Part shown: positions 49,165 through 59,200 of the stretch, one piece after another
How positions within the stretch are numbered: position 1 is the first letter of the stretch
Layout of the letters: each line of letters begins with the position of its first letter
Assembly (NCBI RefSeq): GCF_026626335.1
Contig: NZ_JAPNTZ010000020.1
Location: 1 to 64,000 of the forward strand
Direction of reading: 5' to 3'
From: Paractinoplanes pyxinae
GTDB taxonomy: Bacteria > Actinomycetota > Actinomycetes > Mycobacteriales > Micromonosporaceae
Length of the DNA stretch: 64,000 bases
Notes under the pieces: model-generated
Told to the model about the DNA's origin: nothing
The model's input: only the letters and a program-made list of their open reading frames with translations
Database searches by the model: none
Position numbers and translations under genes: made by a program

Positions 49165-51377
49165 CCCATCTCGCGGAGCCGTTCCAGCTGGGCCTCCGTC
49201 TCGATGCCCTCGGCGACGGCGCCGAGCTGCAGGTATTCGGCCAGTTGGGCGACCGCCGCGGCCACGGCGAGACGGCCGCGGTCCTCGCCGTCGGCGATGC
49301 CGTCGACGAACGACTTGTCGAGCTTGAGGACGTCGACGGGGAACGCCCGCAGCAGGCTGAGCGACGAGCTGCCGGTGCCGAAATCGTCCAAGGCCAGCCG
49401 TACGCCCATCTCGTGCAGGGCGTGCAGGGTCTCGCGGACCTGGCGCCCGTCGGCCACCGACGACTCGGTCACCTCGAGCACCAGGTTGCGCGGCAGCAGC
49501 CCGGTGTCGCTGAGCACGGCCGCCACCTCGTCGACGAACCCGGACTCGCGCAGCTGGCGCACCGCCACGTTCACGTTGATGGCCTTGATCGCGCCCTCGC
49601 CGTGCTCCTTCTGCCAGCGGGCCAGCTGCTCGCAGGCCTCGCGCAGCACCCAGGAGCCGAGCGGCACGATGAGCCCGGAGCGCTCGGCGACCGGGATGAA
49701 GTCGCCCGGTGAGACGAACCCGCGCGTGGGGTGCTTCCAGCGCACCAGCGCCTCGGCGCCGTGCAGCCGGCCGGTCACGATGTCGAAGACGGGCTGGTAC
49801 AGCAGGTACAGCTCGTGCCGGATGATCGCGTTGTGCAGCTCGCTGCCGAGGCGGGCGTGGTTGACGACCTCCTGGCGCATGCGCGGCTCGAACCGGGTCC
49901 AGGCCGCCTTGCCGCCTTCCTTGGCCGCGTACATGGCGATGTCGGCGTTGCGCAGCACCTCGTCGGCGGTGTCGCCGGAGCCGGCGATCGCGACGCCCAC
50001 GCTGGCGTGGGCCAGCAGCAGGTGCTCGCCCACCTTGAACGGCTCGGCCAGGGCGTGGATGAGGCGGTCGGCGGCCGATTCGGCCGAGGCCTCCTCCTCG
50101 ATGTCGAGCAGCACGGCGAACTCGTCGCCGCCGAGCCGGGCCGGCAGGTCGATGTCGGCCCGGGTCCGCTGCAGGCGCTGGGCGACCTGGTAGAGCAGCT
50201 GGTCGCCGACGGCCGGGCCCATGGTGTCGTTGACCGTCTTGAAGTCGTCGATGTCGATCAGCAGCACCGTGGCCGGCTGGTGGGCGGACAGGCGCTCGTT
50301 GAGGGCGGCGGTGAACCGGGTGCGGTTGGCCAGCCCGGTCAGCGGGTCGGTCATGGCCAGCCGTTCCAGCTCGGCCTGCTGTTCGCGCAGGCCGGCCAGC
50401 ATCCGCCGGTGGTCGCTGACCCCGAGCAGCTGGCGGGTCACCACCAGCGCCGTGATGAGCACGGCGCCGACGATCACGGCGCGTTCCCGGCCGTCCATCT
50501 GCTGGGCCGAGACGATGGTGAGCAGGGCGGCCGTGGCGACGATGGCCACGATCGGCAGCAGCTCGTAGGCGGAGCGGCGCCGCCGGGCGACGGCCGGGGC
50601 GGCCGCCGGACGCTGCAAGGTGACCCGCTGCCGGTACGCGGCGGCGGCGAACGACAGGGCGACCAGCGGGCTACCCAGCACCGAGAGCAGCAGACGGAAG
50701 AAGTCGTTGCCGGCGATGAGCAGCACGGCCAGGGCGACCGCGACGATGGGCGCCACGGCCAGCAGGCGCAGCGCGAGCGGGTCGATCGGGCCGTCGGGGC
50801 GGGCCGCGGCCTTGCCGATGACGGCCAGGCAGAGCAGGCCGGCCACGCCGACGACGCCGGCCGTGGCCCGGGTGGCCAGGTCGGTGCCGGGCGGGGCGAA
50901 GCTCAGCACGACGTACCAGAAGATCAAGGCGCCCGCGACGGCCACGGTGGCCCCGTCGAGCAGCACCCGGGCCCAGCCCAGCGGCGTGCGGTCGCCCATC
51001 GGCAGCCGCAGGAAGGCCGACATCACCCAGAACATGCCGGTCAGCATCGGGACGGCGACGTAGATCGACATGCCCGCGTTGTTGTTGGCCAGGGCCAGCG
51101 AGGTGGCCGTGCTCAGCAGCAGGATCACCGCGCCGTGGCCGAGCTGGCGCCAGAACGCCCGCACGACGCGCGGCAGCTTCACCATCGCGCCGAGGCGCTG
51201 CAGCGACCAGACCGCCGCGATCATGGCGACGGGCCCGCCGATGTAGCCGAGCACCACATCCTGCTGGTCGCGCACGACCAGCCACCCGGCGACCGCCAGG
51301 GCGGCCACCGCGGTGACCAGCAGGGAGGTGAGCCCGCTACCGGCACGCCGGGCGGCGGGCCCCACGGGTTCAGTCAT
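49068..51377 (-). CDS. membrane GGDEF-EAL protein
   Basis: A 769-residue protein with roughly ten N-terminal hydrophobic helices in a MASE-like membrane domain (to about 320), then GGDEF with LGGDEF at about 414-419, and EAL from about 515 with GAEALVRW near 540, INVNVAVRQL, DDFGTG and LKLDKSF. Catalytic residues of both domains look intact. The residues five before GGDEF read LPARL with no RxxD inhibitory site. It may be bifunctional, with the EAL half as the likely net phosphodiesterase. It is 72 bp downstream of pgm on the same strand, with its own AGGA ribosome site. Confidence 0.9.
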   Translation of the reverse strand: MTEPVGPAARRAGSGLTSLLVTAVAALAVAGWLVVRDQQDVVLGYIGGPVAMIAAVWSLQRLGAMVKLPRVVRAFWRQLGHGAVILLLSTATSLALANNNAGMSIYVAVPMLTGMFWVMSAFLRLPMGDRTPLGWARVLLDGATVAVAGALIFWYVVLSFAPPGTDLATRATAGVVGVAGLLCLAVIGKAAARPDGPIDPLALRLLAVAPIVAVALAVLLIAGNDFFRLLLSVLGSPLVALSFAAAAYRQRVTLQRPAAAPAVARRRRSAYELLPIVAIVATAALLTIVSAQQMDGRERAVIVGAVLITALVVTRQLLGVSDHRRMLAGLREQQAELERLAMTDPLTGLANRTRFTAALNERLSAHQPATVLLIDIDDFKTVNDTMGPAVGDQLLYQVAQRLQRTRADIDLPARLGGDEFAVLLDIEEEASAESAADRLIHALAEPFKVGEHLLLAHASVGVAIAGSGDTADEVLRNADIAMYAAKEGGKAAWTRFEPRMRQEVVNHARLGSELHNAIIRHELYLLYQPVFDIVTGRLHGAEALVRWKHPTRGFVSPGDFIPVAERSGLIVPLGSWVLREACEQLARWQKEHGEGAIKAINVNVAVRQLRESGFVDEVAAVLSDTGLLPRNLVLEVTESSVADGRQVRETLHALHEMGVRLALDDFGTGSSSLSLLRAFPVDVLKLDKSFVDGIADGEDRGRLAVAAAVAQLAEYLQLGAVAEGIETEAQLERLREMGYRLGQGFFMSKPLPADEAGALMSTAPVLRAV

Positions 51378-51449
51378 GCGCGTCCTAGGGCTGAGTCGGT
51401 TTCCCTACCGCCTTCCTGTCGGCCGCCGGACGCGTTTTCTGAGAAATGT

Positions 51450-53093
<1,644 letters not shown>

Positions 53094-53277
53094 GGTGGTG
53101 GCCTCCTTCGGAGCATGGACCTGCCTGGAGCGTATCGATACCCCCTTCCCCGCACAGCGCTTCGGTACGCCGTTGTCCAGCAGTTGAGTTCCGGTACATC
53201 AACAAGGTGACTTTCGGTCACTGATTGGGCAGAGACATCCCGTTGACGATGGAGTGGGAGCGGGGGAAGTCGTGCAC

Positions 53278-53616
53278 GTGTCAGTGGTCGACAACAGCGA
53301 CGAATCGGTGGTCGTCACGATCCGCGGCAATCTCGACATCGACAGCGGCACGACCCTGACGACGACGCTCGACCAGGTGCTCGACCGGCCGGCGCCGCGG
53401 GTGGTGGTCGACCTGTCCGGCATCGAGTTCTGCGACTCGACCGGACTCAGTGCCCTGGTGGTGGGGCACAACCGGGCCGCCGCGGACGGGGGCTGGCTGC
53501 GGCTGGCCGCGCCCGGCGAGTTCCTGGAGCGCCTGCTCGACACCGTCGGCCTGACGTCGCGGCTGGCCGTCTACCCCACGGTGGGTGACGCGCTGGTCGG
53601 GCGGGACGCGGACTAG
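53278..53616 (+). CDS. anti-sigma-factor antagonist (STAS)
   Basis: A 112-residue single STAS domain: TIRGNLDIDSGTTLTTTL and VVVDLSGIEFCDSTGLSALV, with the phospho-acceptor serine in CDSTGL, as in SpoIIAA/RsbV. It is a probable target of a HATPase kinase and of a SpoIIE-type phosphatase such as 44007-45866. The start is chosen as GTG 53278, eight bases after GGGGGAAG; GTG 53272 is an alternative. It ends 9 bp before yaaA, so the two may be co-transcribed. The partner sigma factor or kinase is not in the window. Confidence 0.85.
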   Translation: MSVVDNSDESVVVTIRGNLDIDSGTTLTTTLDQVLDRPAPRVVVDLSGIEFCDSTGLSALVVGHNRAAADGGWLRLAAPGEFLERLLDTVGLTSRLAVYPTVGDALVGRDAD

Positions 53617-53625
53617 CATCGCGGG

Positions 53626-54423
53626 GTGCTGATCCTGCTGCCGCCGTCCGAGGGCAAGACCGCCGCCACCGCCGGTGATCCCGTCGACCCGGGGTCGCTG
53701 TGGATGCCGGGGCTGGGGACGGCGCGCAAGCGGGTGCTGACCCGGCTGGTGGCGATGAGCAAGCGCACCAGCGCCCGGGCGGTGGCCGACTCGCTGGCCA
53801 CGCTGGGGCTGTCGGCCGGGCAGAGCAGCGAGGTCACCCGCAACGCCGGGCTGCACTCGGCCCCCGCCGCGCCGGCCGCCTCGATCTACAGCGGGGTGCT
53901 CTACGAGGCGCTGGACGCGCACAGCCTGGCTCCCGAGGCGCGGGCCTGGGTCGATCAACGGGCGGTCGTGTTCTCCGGGCTGTGGGGTGTGGTGCGGCTG
54001 GACGACCGCATCCCGGCCTACCGGCTCTCGGTCGGCGTCACCCTGCCCTCGGTCGGCGGGCTCACGGCGTACTGGAAAAAGGTCTTGCCGAAGGCGCTCG
54101 ACCCGGTGGCCGCGGGCGGACCGGTGCTCGACCTGCGGTCGGGGGCCTACGGGGCCATGTGGACGCCGCCGGTAAGCACCTCGGCCACCGTGCGGGTGCT
54201 GCACGAGCGCGTGGTCGACGGCGTGACCAAGCGATCGGTCGTCAGCCACTTCAACAAGGCGACCAAGGGCCGGATCGTGCGCGCGCTGGCCGAGGCCGGA
54301 GCGACCCCGGCCTCGGTCGACGAGATCGCCACCGCGCTGCGCGACCTCAAGTACACCGTCGAGGAGCAGCCCGCAGGCCCGGGCCGCCCCCGTCAGCTGG
54401 ACGTCGTGGTCAGCGAGCTGTGA
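53626..54423 (+). CDS. yaaA: YaaA/UPF0246 peroxide-stress protein
   Basis: A 265-residue protein of the YaaA family, which in E. coli lowers free iron and DNA damage under peroxide stress and binds DNA. LLPPSEGKT (4-12) is the family signature, and FSGLWGVVRLDDRIPAYRLSVG near 115-136 and SVVSHFNKATKGRIVR near 201-216 are its conserved cores. The GTG start at 53626 follows GCGGG. It ends at 54423, immediately beside the stop codon of the opposing FKBP gene. Confidence 0.9.
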   Translation: MLILLPPSEGKTAATAGDPVDPGSLWMPGLGTARKRVLTRLVAMSKRTSARAVADSLATLGLSAGQSSEVTRNAGLHSAPAAPAASIYSGVLYEALDAHSLAPEARAWVDQRAVVFSGLWGVVRLDDRIPAYRLSVGVTLPSVGGLTAYWKKVLPKALDPVAAGGPVLDLRSGAYGAMWTPPVSTSATVRVLHERVVDGVTKRSVVSHFNKATKGRIVRALAEAGATPASVDEIATALRDLKYTVEEQPAGPGRPRQLDVVVSEL

Positions 54424-55041
54424 CTACTGCGCGGCCAGGATGTCGACGACGAACCGCAGGTCACCCTGCTCGTCGCCGTAGGCCATGGCGGCGGGCACGT
54501 CGATCTGGACCCGGCTGCCGACCTTCTGGCCGGGGATGCCCTTGTCCCAGCCCTCGATGACCCGGCCGGTGCCGATCGGGGTGCTGAACGGCTCGCCGCG
54601 CTGCCACGACGAGTCGATGATCTGGCCGGTCTTGTAGCTGACCAGCACGTAGTTGGCGGTGACGGTCTGGCCCGCCTTGACCGCGGGGCCGGTGCCGGGC
54701 ACCAGGGCGGTCACCTTGAGGTCCTTCACCGTGCCGGTGCCGCCCTTGACGACGGGCTCCTTCGACAGCGCGGGCGGGGTGTCGACGGGCGCGGGCTGCG
54801 GCGCGGCCTCTGCCGACGGCGCGGCCGGCTCGGACGGCACGGCCTGCTGCTCGGTCGGCGCGGCGGCGGACGCGGGCGGGGCGGCCGGCTGCGCCGCCGG
54901 CTCGGGGTCGCCACCCCGTACCGTGACGAAGACGGTCACCAGGACGGCGACCACGGCCAGCCCGGCGACGGCGCCGCCGATGGCCTGGCTGCGGCGCTTG
55001 GCGGTGTCGCCGGTGATGGGTCGGGCGGTCTCGGTGCTCAT
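54424..55041 (-). CDS. secreted or membrane-anchored FKBP-type peptidyl-prolyl isomerase
   Basis: A 205-residue protein with an N-terminal hydrophobic anchor (about 22-42), an Ala/Pro/Glu linker (about 45-95) and an FKBP domain (about 98-205): VKAGQTVTANYVLVSYKTGQIIDSSW and PIGTGRVIEGWDKGIPG. The FKBP core is shortened relative to typical ones, ending at FVVDILAAQ. It would assist folding of exported proteins on the outer face. GGAGAG precedes ATG 55041. Its stop abuts that of yaaA with no gap. Confidence 0.85.
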   Translation of the reverse strand: MSTETARPITGDTAKRRSQAIGGAVAGLAVVAVLVTVFVTVRGGDPEPAAQPAAPPASAAAPTEQQAVPSEPAAPSAEAAPQPAPVDTPPALSKEPVVKGGTGTVKDLKVTALVPGTGPAVKAGQTVTANYVLVSYKTGQIIDSSWQRGEPFSTPIGTGRVIEGWDKGIPGQKVGSRVQIDVPAAMAYGDEQGDLRFVVDILAAQ

Positions 55042-55268
55042 ATGTCGTCGACTCTCCTGTATCGGCGTCGGCCGGAAACTTCGGACACGGTACCCGTCCT
55101 CGTGACGAAGCCCACGCGGAACCTCGTCCGAACCACCTAGGGCCGTGATCACCCGAACGGGCGGTCACTCATTCCGCTCTTCACCGTCACGGATCGAAGT
55201 GCCATTGTTGACGCCCTGCACAGCTTTCTTCGCGCTCTGAATTCGTACTGCCAGCACTGGAGGGTCGG

Positions 55269-56165
55269 TTGCCGTCGACCGAGGAGGGTCGCCGCAGGCG
55301 CCGGACAGGCCACCGCGCCCGCCGCCCCTCAGGGTTCGCCGAGGGCGGTCGCCAGTGGAACGAGGCGCTGTCCTCGGCCGCGGTGATCCTCGCCGGCGTG
55401 CTCGTCGTCATCGGGTTCGGCTTCGTCGCCGTCCGCGGGCTCAAGGGCGACGACCCGGAGCCGCCGATCGACCCGCCCGCGCCCGCGCTGGGCGACCTGC
55501 GCCTGCCGCCGCCCCCGAGCAGCAGCAGCGACGGTCAGGGGCTCATCCCGCTGGGCAGCCCGTCCCCCTCGCCGTCGCCGAGCACCACCAAGGCCACCAG
55601 CGCGCCGCCGCCCTCGCTCGACGTCCTCCGGCTCGCCCGTGACTCCGTGCCGGCGGAAGTGGACCTCTCGGCCGAGGGTGAGAGCGACTGGGTGCACTGG
55701 GGGCTCGACGGCACGTTCTCGCTCGAACGGGACAAGAAGGGCGACTTCCGGATCCTCGAGGGCGCGCCGACCGCGCCCCGATTCCGGCACTCGCTGAGCC
55801 CGCAGAAGTTCAAGTGGAGCGGCGGCGACCCGGTGGGCACGAGCGGCGGGACGACCACCGGCATCCGCACCTGCGGCAAGGGCAACGGGTTCACGCTGAC
55901 CGCGCCGGCCGGCAAGACCCCGCGCATTCTCAAGCTGTACGTCGGGGTCTTCGCGGCCCGCGGAAAGCTGACCGCGCGGCTGAGCACCGGCGACTCGACC
56001 GGCACTACCGTTCTGGAGCAACGCGGTGACACGCCGCGCACGGCGGTTCTGACCGTGGCGTACCAGGCCCCCGAATCGGGGCAGGTGCGGCTGAACTGGA
56101 CCACCGACGCGGCGTACGGGGAAGGTTGCGCAGGGGTAGCCCTGCAGGCGGCCACGCTTTCGTGA
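55269..56165 (+). CDS. membrane-anchored protein with extracellular beta domain, unknown
   Basis: A 298-residue protein starting at TTG 55269 after GGAGGG. A basic cytoplasmic N-terminus (RRRRRTGHRARRP) precedes one helix (about 36-56) and a Pro/Ser-rich extracellular stalk (about 60-120). The C-terminal ~170 residues form a predicted beta-rich domain (DWVHWGLDG, GIRTCGKGNGFTL, LKLYVGVFAARGKLTARL, QVRLNWTTDA), which looks like a jelly-roll domain. No catalytic motif is apparent. It is upstream of, and on the same strand as, the MMPL gene, separated by 62 bp. Confidence 0.55.
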   Translation: MPSTEEGRRRRRTGHRARRPSGFAEGGRQWNEALSSAAVILAGVLVVIGFGFVAVRGLKGDDPEPPIDPPAPALGDLRLPPPPSSSSDGQGLIPLGSPSPSPSPSTTKATSAPPPSLDVLRLARDSVPAEVDLSAEGESDWVHWGLDGTFSLERDKKGDFRILEGAPTAPRFRHSLSPQKFKWSGGDPVGTSGGTTTGIRTCGKGNGFTLTAPAGKTPRILKLYVGVFAARGKLTARLSTGDSTGTTVLEQRGDTPRTAVLTVAYQAPESGQVRLNWTTDAAYGEGCAGVALQAATLS

Positions 56166-56227
56166 AGTGTTCTCATAACACTCCAGCCGGGATCCGGCGG
56201 TAGTGAGGAACGACCAGAGGGGTTGAC

Positions 56228-59200
56228 GTGTTCGCGGGCTGGGGATCGTGGGTCGCCCGCTTCCGGTGGCCGGTGCTGTCCGTCGCGCTCGTCGCGGTGA
56301 TCAGCGCGGGCGTCTGGGGGCTCGGGGTTTTCGGCCAGCTCACCGAGGGCGGCTACAACGACCCGGACAGCGAGTCGGCCCAAGCTACGGAGGCCGTCCA
56401 GAAGGCGTTCGGCGCCCAGGGCGGCGACCTCGTGGTCATCTACACGCCGACCAAGGTCAAGATCACCGACGTCCCGCTCGGCAAGCGCGTCCGCGACAAG
56501 CTGACCGCGCTGCCCAAGTCGGCCGTGAAGGGCAGCACCTCGTACTTCTCGACCCGGTCACCGCAGTTCGTGTCGAAGGACAAAACGAGCGCGGTCGCCC
56601 TCGTCACCCTGGTCGGCGCCGACGACGGGGCCAAGCTCGAGTCGTACCGCGACGTCAAAGACAAGTTCGCCGTCGAGGGCGCCACGGTGCAGCTCGCGGG
56701 CGGCGTGGTGCTGGCCGACACGACCTCCACCCTCTCGACCGAAGACCTGGCCAAGGCCGAGATCATCTCGCTGCCGGTCGTGCTGATTCTGCTGCTGTTC
56801 CTGTTCGGCTCGCTCGTCGCCGCCTCGCTGCCGGTGCTCGTGGGCGGGGCCGCCGTCCTCGGCTCGCTCGGCATCCTGCACGCCATCGCCGGGGTGCACG
56901 AGGTCAACTCGTTCGCCGTCAACGTGGCCAGCCTGCTCGGCCTGGGCATGGCCATCGACTACGGCCTGTTCATGGTCGGCCGCTTCCGCGAGGAACAGTC
57001 GGCCGGTCGCACCCCGGCCGAGGCCGTGCGACGGACGGTCGCCACCGCCGGGCGTACGGTCGTCTTCTCGGCCACCCTGCTGATGACCGCGCTCGCCGGG
57101 TTGCTGCTGTTCCCGCAGGGCTTTCTCAAATCCTTGGCGTACGGCGGTCTGGCCGCAGTGGGTCTGGCCGCGCTCCTGTCGCTGACGTTGCTGCCGGCCC
57201 TGCTCGCGATCCTCGGTCCGCGCGTCGACAAACTGCCGATCAAACTGCCCGGACGGGGTAAGGGTGGCGCTTTCTGGGGCCGGCTGGCAGCCGCGGTGCT
57301 GCGCCGGCCGGTCGTGGTGGCGCTGCCCATCCTGGCCGGCCTGATCGTGCTGGCGGCGCCCATCGCCGGCGTGCGGTTCGGCGAGGCCGACGAGCGCACC
57401 CTGCCCCCGGGCAACTCGGCCCGGCAGGCCATCGAAACCCTCAAGGCCGACTTCCCGCAGTTCAGCGGGAACGGCATGCCGATCGTGCTGCGCGGGCAGG
57501 CCGACACGTCGGCGTTCGCGGTGACCCTGCGCCAGATCCCCGGCATCGCCCAGATCAGCCCGGCCCAGCGCGCGGGCGGCATCACCGTCTTCAACGCGAC
57601 GCTGCGCGCCTCCGACCCGTTCAGCAGCGAGGCGCGCGACGTCGTCGACCAGATCCGGTCGCTGGCCGTCCCCAACGGCGCCGAACTGCTGGTCGGCGGC
57701 ACGACGGCCCGCAACGTGGACAGCCTGGCGGCCACCGCGGCCAAGCTGCCGTGGATGGTCGCGATGCTGGTCGGGGCCACGCTGATCCTGATGTTCTTCG
57801 CGTTCGGCTCGATCCTGCTGCCGATCAAGGCGGTGGTGATGAGCGCGCTCAGCCTCAGCGCCACCTTCGGCATCCTGGTCTGGATCTTCCAGGACGGGCA
57901 CGGGGCGTCCTGGCTGAACGTGACGCCGGCCCCGCTCGAGGCGGGCATCGTCGTGCTGATGGCGGCCGTGGTGTTCGGCCTGTCGACCGACTACGAGGTG
58001 TTCCTGCTCTCCCGGATGGTCGAGGCACGAGCCCACGGGGCGTCGACGAACGAGGCAGTGACGGCCGGCCTGGCCCGCACCGGCAAGGTGATCAGCGCGG
58101 CGGCGCTGCTGCTGATCGTGGTGACCGGGGCGTTCGCGCTGTCCTCGGTGACCACCATGCGGTTCGTCGGCGTCGGCATGATCGTGGCGCTGCTGCTGGA
58201 CGCCACGGTCGTCCGGATGCTGCTGGTGCCGGCCGTGCTCGGGCTGCTGGGGAACGCGTCGTGGTGGGCGCCGGGGCCGCTGAAGCGGCTGCAGGAGAGG
58301 GCCGGGCTGTCGGAGCACGCGGGCGAGGAAACGCCGGCGCTGCCGTCGGGGCGGCACGCGGCGGGTGAGGTGACGGCGGTTCTGGCGTTGCCGCCCGGCC
58401 CGGCCAAGTACTCGGCGTGGGACCGGGAGGCGGCGGGCGTCATGCTGCTGCCGCCGGACATGATGCCGCGGGCCCTGCCGGCCGGTTCCGAGGCGGCCAC
58501 CGAGATCATCCCGAAGATCACCGACGAGACGCCGGCGCCGGATGCCGCTTCCGGGTCCGCATCGGCTTCCGGCTCCGCCGCCGTTCCTGGTTCGGCCGCT
58601 GCCTCGCTGGACGACGACATCGTCGACGCCGAGATCATCGAGGACGACGAGCCGGAATCGCCCGCCAAGAATGACAAATCGGACGAGGACCACGTCGACG
58701 CGGAGATCGTCGACGAGCCGGCCGACCCCGCGGCCGCCCCTCCGGCGGACGGCGCCGACTCGCCGGGTGACGAATCGGCCTCGGCCTCGGCGGATGATTC
58801 CGTCGAGGCCTCGCCGGCCGCCGCTTCGCCAGATGACGAAGCTGCCGCCGCGGCCACGCCGATCGATCGCGACGCCACGTCCCCGGTCACCGACGAGTCG
58901 AGCAACCCGGCGGATGCCGACGCAACGGGTGCGGACTCAGCCGCTGCCGGCACCAAGGACGCCCACTCCACGGATACCGACTCGGTGGACGCCCGCTCCG
59001 AGGACGCCGACTCTATGGACGCCCTGTCCGAGCAAGCCGACTCCGCGGATGCCGATTCCACGAGTGCTCACTCCGCGGAAAACGACTCCGACTCCCTGAC
59101 TGCTCATTCCACGGATGACGACTTCACGGACGCGGACTCCTTGGACGCTCCTGCCACGGATGGCCGCTCTGAGGATGTTGACTCCCTGGACGCTCCTTCC

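Noticed and set aside
56558..58693. Long minus-strand open frame (711 codons) opposite the MMPL gene
   Set aside because: Antisense shadow of high-GC coding sequence: the plus frame encodes clear MMPL motifs, the minus frame only His/Arg/Gln-rich low complexity.
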